A stretch of DNA of 10,769 nt from JAIPEK01 sp041685935 (GTDB lineage Bacteria > Desulfobacterota > Desulfobacteria > Desulfobacterales > Desulfobacteraceae), in assembly GCA_041685935.1 (NCBI GenBank), contig JAWLES010000081.1, positions 1 to 10,769 on the forward strand, written 5' to 3'. Each line of letters opens with the position of its first letter. Position 1 is the stretch's first letter. The position numbers and the translations under genes were made by a program. This document shows positions 7,145 to 10,769 of this stretch, in pieces. Under the pieces are notes generated by a model, which ran no database searches, was not told the origin of the DNA, and saw only the letters and a program-made list of their open reading frames with translations.

Positions 7145-7927
7145 TCAGTTCAGGGCCGCCTGTGATGCAGCGAACGGCCTTTCCTTTATTAATATGATTT
7201 CCACTCTCCGGTTCAGCTTCCGGTTGGAGGCATTGGTGTTCGGCGCAATCGGCTGATGCATGGAATGTCCGCTCACAAATAACCGGTCCGCGGATACGCC
7301 TGCCTCTTCGATTAAAAAACGCGCAGCCCGGCATGCCCTGGCAGTGGACAGTTCCCAGTTGGTGGGGTAACTGGCTGAATGATTGGGCATACTGTCAGTG
7401 TGCCCGACCACGTTGATGGCGTAGGAGTTTTCCCTGAGAATGCCTGCCACCTGCCTGAGCCTCTCCACCGCTTCCTGTTTGAGCCCCGCCTCTCCCACAT
7501 CAAAGAACAGGTCTCCTGCAAGGGCGATCCGCACCGCCCGGTCTTCGATCATGTCCACGGAAGCGGTATCATCCACAAACTCATCCTCCACCGCCTTTCT
7601 GGTATAGTTGTATATGTCAGACGGCCTCTGCCGGGTATCGGTATCAACAATACCGCCTGATCCGGTATCTGAAATGGTTGCTTTGCCGGGTCCGGAACCG
7701 AATTCCAGTTCGCGGTTTCCAGCCTGGTATACGTACAAAACCACGAACAGAATGAACATGGTCATCATCAGGTCGGACCACGAAATCGACCATTTCTCCT
7801 TTTTTCGTCCATTCGGGAACGAAAGCGGATCTATGCCGAAAGGATCATAATCATGCCGTGTGAAAATGGAGGCCGGGCTATGCCTGGTGAATTCGGCAGG
7901 CCGGTCTTGCCGGGTATCGGTTTTCAT
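7145..7927 (-). CDS. motB: Flagellar motor stator protein MotB
   Basis: This 260-residue protein anchors the stator to peptidoglycan. A cytoplasmic tail of about 47 residues, rather long and Pro/Arg-rich, precedes a single membrane helix (about 50-68). That helix begins WSDLMMTMF, with Asp52 as the ion-carrying acid. A linker and plug region follows (about 70-125). The OmpA-like peptidoglycan-binding domain (about 132-248) has the signatures GHTDSMPN (175-182), NWELSTARA (190-198) and NRKLNRRVEI (235-244). It lies immediately upstream of motA in the same transcript, the reverse of the common motA-motB order. No strong ribosome site is visible before the ATG. A stand-alone OmpA or TolR role is less likely because of the adjacent motA and the SDLMMT helix. 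Confidence 0.95.
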   Translation of the reverse strand: MKTDTRQDRPAEFTRHSPASIFTRHDYDPFGIDPLSFPNGRKKEKWSISWSDLMMTMFILFVVLYVYQAGNRELEFGSGPGKATISDTGSGGIVDTDTRQRPSDIYNYTRKAVEDEFVDDTASVDMIEDRAVRIALAGDLFFDVGEAGLKQEAVERLRQVAGILRENSYAINVVGHTDSMPNHSASYPTNWELSTARACRAARFLIEEAGVSADRLFVSGHSMHQPIAPNTNASNRKLNRRVEIILIKERPFAASQAALN

Positions 7928-8012
7928 TTTGTAAAACCCGTCTTGTGAGTTGAATCAAACATAACGCTTAAAATCCGGATCGGCGCAAAACGGATTTTCT
8001 TTAGCGTGTTTT

Positions 8013-8882
8013 TCAGTCAACGCCGCCTTCCTGTTTGATAACAGCGTCCATGCCGGTTTTCCGCTTGAACTCCTCCATGGCCTGCTTCGCTGTCTGTGCA
8101 TCATGGAACCGGCCTGTCCGGACGAAATACAGCCCGTCTCTTTCGCGCAATACGTTAGCCTCATATCCCATTTCAGCAATTTTGTCATTCAGGTGCTTTG
8201 CATTGGATTTTTTTCTGAAGACCCCTGCCTGTATGGTATAGTAGGTCTTGCTGTCTTCATCACCGGAAAGTCCGGTCATTGCATCGAGCTGATTTTGTGC
8301 GTATCCGCTGTCCGTGTCAAGAGCTGCCGCTTTTTTATAGGACTTGACCGCGCTTTTGGTCCTTCCCTTCCGGGCCAGGATATCTCCCTGGAAGCAAAGG
8401 GCCCAGTAAAACCCGGGTTTTCGCTCAAGTGTCCGCTCCAGGTCCTCAAGCGCCTGATCGAGCTTTTCAAGCTCGGCAAGGGCCAACGCCCGGTTGAAAT
8501 ACGCAACCGCATTATCCGGCCGAAGCGAAATTTCCCTGTCATAGCTTGAAATCGCTTTTTTGTATTCCTTCTGGTAATAGAATGCCGTCCCCAGGTTGCT
8601 GTAAACCCCTTCGAGTTCCGGGTTGAGTTTTTCCGCCTTTTTGAAATCCTTCACCGCAAGGTCGAACTTTTTCATTTTCATGTAGGCCACACCGCGGTTT
8701 TTGTAGACATTCGCATTTTCTCCGGATGCGTCAATAAGATCCGTGAAGGTTTGAACGGCCTGTTTATACTCTTTTTCCTTTAGCTGCTGAACTCCCTTTT
8801 CAAATGTCTCTTTTTCCCCTGCTGCAAAAACAGGGCCGAAACTGAACAGGATGATCGCCAAAGCGCAGATATACGGTCTCAT
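8013..8882 (-). CDS. Exported TPR-repeat protein with C-terminal SPOR domain
   Basis: The 289-residue protein begins with a signal peptide (residues 1-21, hydrophobic core CALAIILFSFG, likely cut after VFAAG or FAA). Four to five tetratricopeptide repeats follow (about 24-195; for example NVYKNRGVAYMKMKKFDLA and AVAYFNRALALAELEKLDQA), which form a protein-binding scaffold. The C-terminal SPOR domain (about 212-285) starts YYTIQAGVF and contains YFVRTGRF; SPOR domains bind glycan strands stripped of stem peptides, typically at division sites. The protein is therefore predicted to be periplasmic and cell-wall associated. AGAGGG four bases before the ATG is a good ribosome site. It lies 85 bases upstream of motB on the same strand and may be co-transcribed. 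A link to motor or wall assembly is inference from position only. Confidence 0.9.
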   Translation of the reverse strand: MRPYICALAIILFSFGPVFAAGEKETFEKGVQQLKEKEYKQAVQTFTDLIDASGENANVYKNRGVAYMKMKKFDLAVKDFKKAEKLNPELEGVYSNLGTAFYYQKEYKKAISSYDREISLRPDNAVAYFNRALALAELEKLDQALEDLERTLERKPGFYWALCFQGDILARKGRTKSAVKSYKKAAALDTDSGYAQNQLDAMTGLSGDEDSKTYYTIQAGVFRKKSNAKHLNDKIAEMGYEANVLRERDGLYFVRTGRFHDAQTAKQAMEEFKRKTGMDAVIKQEGGVD

Positions 8883-8917
8883 CGTTCCCTCTGAAGTATT
8901 TGGATTGCCGTTGCCTA

Positions 8918-8946
8918 TTCATATCAGCAAAACTCTTCCGTTACAA
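8918..8946 (-). promoter_or_regulatory. Candidate promoter for the TPR-SPOR/motB/motA block
   Basis: On the minus strand, TTGTAA (8946-8941), a 17-base spacer and TATGAA (8923-8918) each match consensus at 4 of 6 positions. The predicted start is about 30 bases before the ATG at 8882. No sigma28-type flagellar promoter was recognised by eye. Confidence 0.35.
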
Positions 8947-8976
8947 CCACTATTTTATCAGCAGGGTTACATTTGC

Positions 8977-9005
8977 TTGACAGGAAAAATCAAAACCCAT
9001 ATACA
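8977..9005 (+). promoter_or_regulatory. Candidate promoter for wecB
   Basis: A perfect TTGACA (8977-8982), an exact 17-base spacer and TATACA (9000-9005) form a good sigma70-type promoter. It would give a leader of about 175 bases before the wecB ATG. A GGTTACA copy ends five bases upstream of the -35 box, in a position suited to a regulator. Confidence 0.55.
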
Positions 9006-9059
9006 TTTAATTCGTGATAAAAAAGGAAATCGCGATATACAAAACTATCCTGTTTCAAG

Positions 9060-9090
9060 TGGTTACAGGTGAGATGCCTCCATGTAACCA
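9060..9090. repeat. Inverted repeat in the wecB leader
   Basis: TGGTTACA (9060-9067) and TGTAACCA (9083-9090) are perfect 8-base inverted arms around a 15-base loop. As RNA they would form a hairpin about 95 bases upstream of the wecB start. As DNA they could be an operator. No T-run follows, so it is not a classic terminator. Confidence 0.6.
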
Positions 9091-9186
9091 AAGGGGCGGA
9101 GCTATGTGCCGAAACTGAAAACCTTAAACAGGCAAATCTCTCTTTTGTAAACTATTTCAGGTCCACCACCCCGGGAGAAAATATAC

Positions 9187-10281
9187 ATGACAAAAACAAT
9201 AAAAGTTCACCTGATTGCAGCGGCCAGACCCAACTTCATGAAAATAGCACCGCTTTTTCACGAGCTTGAGCGGCAAAGCCGGGCAGAACCTTTGATAGTG
9301 CATACCGGTCAGCATTATGATCTGAACATGTCTGATATCTTTTTTAAGAATTTCCGGCTCCCTGAACCCCATATCAACCTGGGAGTAGGCAGCGGAACCC
9401 ATGCCGAACAGACCGGAAAGGTGATGATTGAATATGAAAAAGTGCTGATAAAAGACCAGCCTGATCTTGTGGTGGTTGTCGGGGATGTCAATTCCACTGT
9501 TGCGGCAACACTGGCGGCTGTAAAGCTGAATATCAGAACGGCACATCTGGAGGCGGGCCTCAGGTCCTTTGACCGGTCCATGCCTGAAGAGATCAACCGG
9601 GTGATGACGGACTCGGTGGCTGATATTCTGTGGACCCCTTCGCCTGACGGAAACGAAAATCTTGCAAAAGAAGGAATCTTTGAAGAAAAGATAAGCTTTG
9701 TCGGTAATATAATGATCGATTCTCTGGAAATGGCAAGGGAAAGCATCCAAAACCTTGAGGTCTGCTCCAGGTTCGGGTTAAGTCCCTCCGGGTACGGTCT
9801 TGTCACGCTCCACCGGCCCTCTAATGTTGACGATAAAGCAGTTTTGACCAAGCTTTGCCGAAAACTGGCCTCCATATCTGAAAAAATGCCCCTGGTGTTT
9901 CCGGTTCATCCGAGAACCAGGGCCAGACTGTCCGAATTCGGCATTCAGCTTCTGGACAAAGCCGAAGAGATTTACCTGGCAGAACCCTTGGGGTATGAAG
10001 AGTTCATGAGCCTGGTTTTTCAAAGCCGGCTTATCATAACTGACTCAGGCGGGGTTCAGGAGGAGACCACATACCTCAAAATCCCCTGCCTGACCTTGAG
10101 GCCGAATACTGAACGGCCGGTGACCGTGACCCGGGGAACCAATTTATTGTGTACACCTGAAAACCTGGAAGAAAAAGTGAACTCGATACTGGACGGCACC
10201 TTTAAAAAAGGAGCCGTGCCGGAACTGTGGGACGGCCGTACCGCAGAAAGGGTTGCCGCCGATATCAAAAAACGACTATAA
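9187..10281 (+). CDS. wecB: UDP-N-acetylglucosamine 2-epimerase (non-hydrolysing)
   Basis: This cytoplasmic enzyme interconverts UDP-GlcNAc and UDP-ManNAc, the first step towards ManNAc or ManNAcA in surface polysaccharides (enterobacterial common antigen in E. coli, O-antigen or capsule elsewhere). The 364 residues match the family, a GT-B fold of two Rossmann-like halves. Visible motifs are ARPNFMK (13-19), HTGQHYD (39-45), GDVNST (99-104, D100), HLEAGLRS (120-127, E122), MPEEINR (132-138), H209 in TLHRPSN, HPRT (241-244), DSGGVQEE (286-293) and LRPNTERPVT (304-313). D100, E122, the E134/E135 pair and H209 correspond to the catalytic residues known for WecB. GGGAG lies about nine bases before the ATG. 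No other sugar-nucleotide gene is visible in the window, so the pathway it serves cannot be named. Confidence 0.96.
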   Translation: MTKTIKVHLIAAARPNFMKIAPLFHELERQSRAEPLIVHTGQHYDLNMSDIFFKNFRLPEPHINLGVGSGTHAEQTGKVMIEYEKVLIKDQPDLVVVVGDVNSTVAATLAAVKLNIRTAHLEAGLRSFDRSMPEEINRVMTDSVADILWTPSPDGNENLAKEGIFEEKISFVGNIMIDSLEMARESIQNLEVCSRFGLSPSGYGLVTLHRPSNVDDKAVLTKLCRKLASISEKMPLVFPVHPRTRARLSEFGIQLLDKAEEIYLAEPLGYEEFMSLVFQSRLIITDSGGVQEETTYLKIPCLTLRPNTERPVTVTRGTNLLCTPENLEEKVNSILDGTFKKGAVPELWDGRTAERVAADIKKRL

Positions 10282-10282
10282 T
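10253..10282 (+). promoter_or_regulatory. Candidate promoter for mntA-hepT, overlapping the end of wecB
   Basis: TTGCCG (10253-10258), an 18-base spacer and a perfect TATAAT (10277-10282) lie in the last codons of wecB; the TATAAT includes the wecB stop TAA. The predicted start near 10289 is inside the ATATCCGGATAT palindrome and gives a leader of about 37 bases to mntA. Confidence 0.5.
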
Positions 10283-10292
10283 ATCCGGATAT
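10281..10292. repeat. Perfect 12-bp palindrome, possible operator
   Basis: ATATCCGGATAT is a perfect palindrome overlapping the end of the -10 box and the predicted transcription start of mntA. The position suits a repressor site for autoregulation of the toxin-antitoxin pair, but a chance occurrence is possible and no binding protein is known from the sequence. Confidence 0.4.
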
Positions 10293-10325
10293 GAGTTGTA
10301 ATTTTCAGGAGTATGAAAGATCACC

Positions 10326-10625
10326 ATGAGCACTTTAGATCCACAGCTTGTTAAAATTTTTAATCAGCATAAAGAAGAGATAAAAAATACTTATTCGGTT
10401 GAATCCTTATCAGTGTTCGGTTCGGTAATAAAAGGCACTGCAGAGGCAGGCAGCGATATCGATATTTTGGTTAAATATCGTGAAACTCCGGGGCTTTTTG
10501 CTTTTATCGATCTGAAACGATATCTGGAATCTATTGTAAGAAGGCCTGTTGATCTGGTGACGGAAAATGCGTTAAAAAAACAGCTCCGGAATGAAATTTT
10601 AAAGGAGGCTGTTCGTGTCGCATAG
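10326..10625 (+). CDS. mntA: MntA-type nucleotidyltransferase antitoxin
   Basis: This small protein of 99 residues is from the minimal nucleotidyltransferase (MNT) family. The active-site motif is GSVIKGTAEAGSDIDILV, with G32-S33, then D44 and D46 as metal ligands; the third carboxylate is D76 in PVDLV. In characterised MntA-HepT modules the enzyme AMPylates a tyrosine of the HepT toxin and so neutralises it. All three acids are present, so the protein looks active. AGGAG lies at 10307-10311, 14 bases before the ATG, which is longer than ideal; a nearer ATG at 10313 is out of frame. The coding sequence is visibly more AT-rich than wecB. Its end overlaps hepT by 11 bases. Confidence 0.92.
   Translation: MSTLDPQLVKIFNQHKEEIKNTYSVESLSVFGSVIKGTAEAGSDIDILVKYRETPGLFAFIDLKRYLESIVRRPVDLVTENALKKQLRNEILKEAVRVA
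10601..10608 (+). promoter_or_regulatory. Strong ribosome binding site for hepT inside mntA
   Basis: AAAGGAGG is a near-perfect Shine-Dalgarno six bases before the GTG at 10615, and it lies wholly within the mntA coding sequence. It fixes the GTG as the hepT start. Confidence 0.8.
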
Positions 10626-10769
10626 AGATTGGAAGTTCCGGTTGGAAGACATTCTGGAAGCATTGGAAAGAATTTTTGAATATGTTCAGGGCATGGATTA
10701 TGATAGCTGGAGCAATGATCGGAAAACTATGGACGCAGTTGTAAGAAATCTTGAAATAATAGGGGAAGC
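10615..10769 (+). CDS. hepT: HepT-like (DUF86) ribonuclease toxin, 3' partial
   Basis: The frame starts at GTG 10615 and runs off the right edge; 51 complete codons plus two bases are visible. The N-terminal helix (RDWKFRLEDILEALERI, residues 4-20) and the segment AVVRNLEIIGE (41-51) are typical of HEPN-type HepT/DUF86 proteins. These toxins are RNases whose catalytic Rx4-6H motif lies further on, outside the window, so activity cannot be judged. The 11-base overlap with mntA and the strong internal ribosome site indicate coupled expression of antitoxin and toxin. Confidence 0.88.
   Translation, partial: MSHRDWKFRLEDILEALERIFEYVQGMDYDSWSNDRKTMDAVVRNLEIIGE

Larger units (their letters stand above)
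8883..9186. other. Divergent intergenic region between the TPR-SPOR gene and wecB
   Basis: About 300 bases hold no credible gene: the short frames have no ribosome sites or recognisable sequence. It contains two outward-facing promoter candidates and a cluster of GTTACA-containing words at 8940-8945, 8965-8971, 9061-9067 and inverted at 9083-9089. The leader of wecB would be about 175 bases, long enough for regulation, but no known riboswitch pattern is recognisable by eye. Confidence 0.6.

Noticed and set aside
8851..9269. Short plus-strand frames in the wecB leader region
   Set aside because: No ribosome sites and no family likeness. One begins inside the signal-peptide region of the TPR-SPOR gene and the other runs into wecB out of frame.
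9157..9750. Minus-strand frame antisense to wecB
   Set aside because: It is a shadow of a strongly conserved epimerase and contains no motif of its own.
1..10769. CRISPR array, tRNA, rRNA, insertion sequence or integrase
   Set aside because: I saw no regularly spaced repeats, no tRNA cloverleaf or rRNA sequence, and no transposase or recombinase coding region in the window.

Overview
The window reads as an ordinary chromosome segment of a motile, Gram-negative, mesophilic bacterium. The gene set (chemoreceptor, MotA/MotB stator, SPOR-domain lipid-side protein, WecB epimerase, a second YchF-like protein) and the moderate GC content fit a deltaproteobacterium (Desulfobacterota, perhaps Desulfobacterales). 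That placement is inference from protein style; no ribosomal or marker gene is present to prove it.

Layout. Positions 2-682 hold the C-terminal signalling part of a chemoreceptor that begins outside the window. Its stop codon overlaps the start of an MBL-fold metallohydrolase (679-1572, +). Convergent to it is a YheT-family alpha/beta hydrolase (1602-2573, -), which shares a compact divergent promoter region (2574-2739) with a YchF/OLA1-like P-loop protein whose nucleotide-binding motifs are altered (2740-3810, +). An AT-richer gap follows. It carries a small YgiT/MqsA-type zinc-finger protein without a visible toxin partner (3932-4165, -), divergent from a large unrecognised AAA+-type ATPase (4366-6216, +) with a C-terminal domain that I suspect is a decayed PD-(D/E)xK fold.

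Next is a minus-strand motility block transcribed as TPR-SPOR protein (8882-8013), motB (7927-7145), motA (7140-6247). The stator genes are in the order motB-motA, the reverse of the usual motA-motB. A 303-base divergent spacer (8883-9186) carries face-to-face promoters and several copies of the heptamer GGTTACA. Then comes wecB, the non-hydrolysing UDP-GlcNAc 2-epimerase (9187-10281, +), directly followed by a MntA-HepT toxin-antitoxin module. mntA (10326-10625) overlaps hepT, which is cut by the window end. The module's likely promoter overlaps the wecB stop codon and abuts a perfect 12-bp palindrome.

How the genes relate. The chemoreceptor and the MotA/B block are both motility functions, but they are separate transcription units here. 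wecB feeds UDP-ManNAc to surface polysaccharide synthesis. The zinc-finger gene, the large ATPase and MntA-HepT are the accessory-looking parts. The most interesting items are the large ATPase and the YchF-like paralogue with a changed P-loop. I did not find an unmistakable new multi-gene system.
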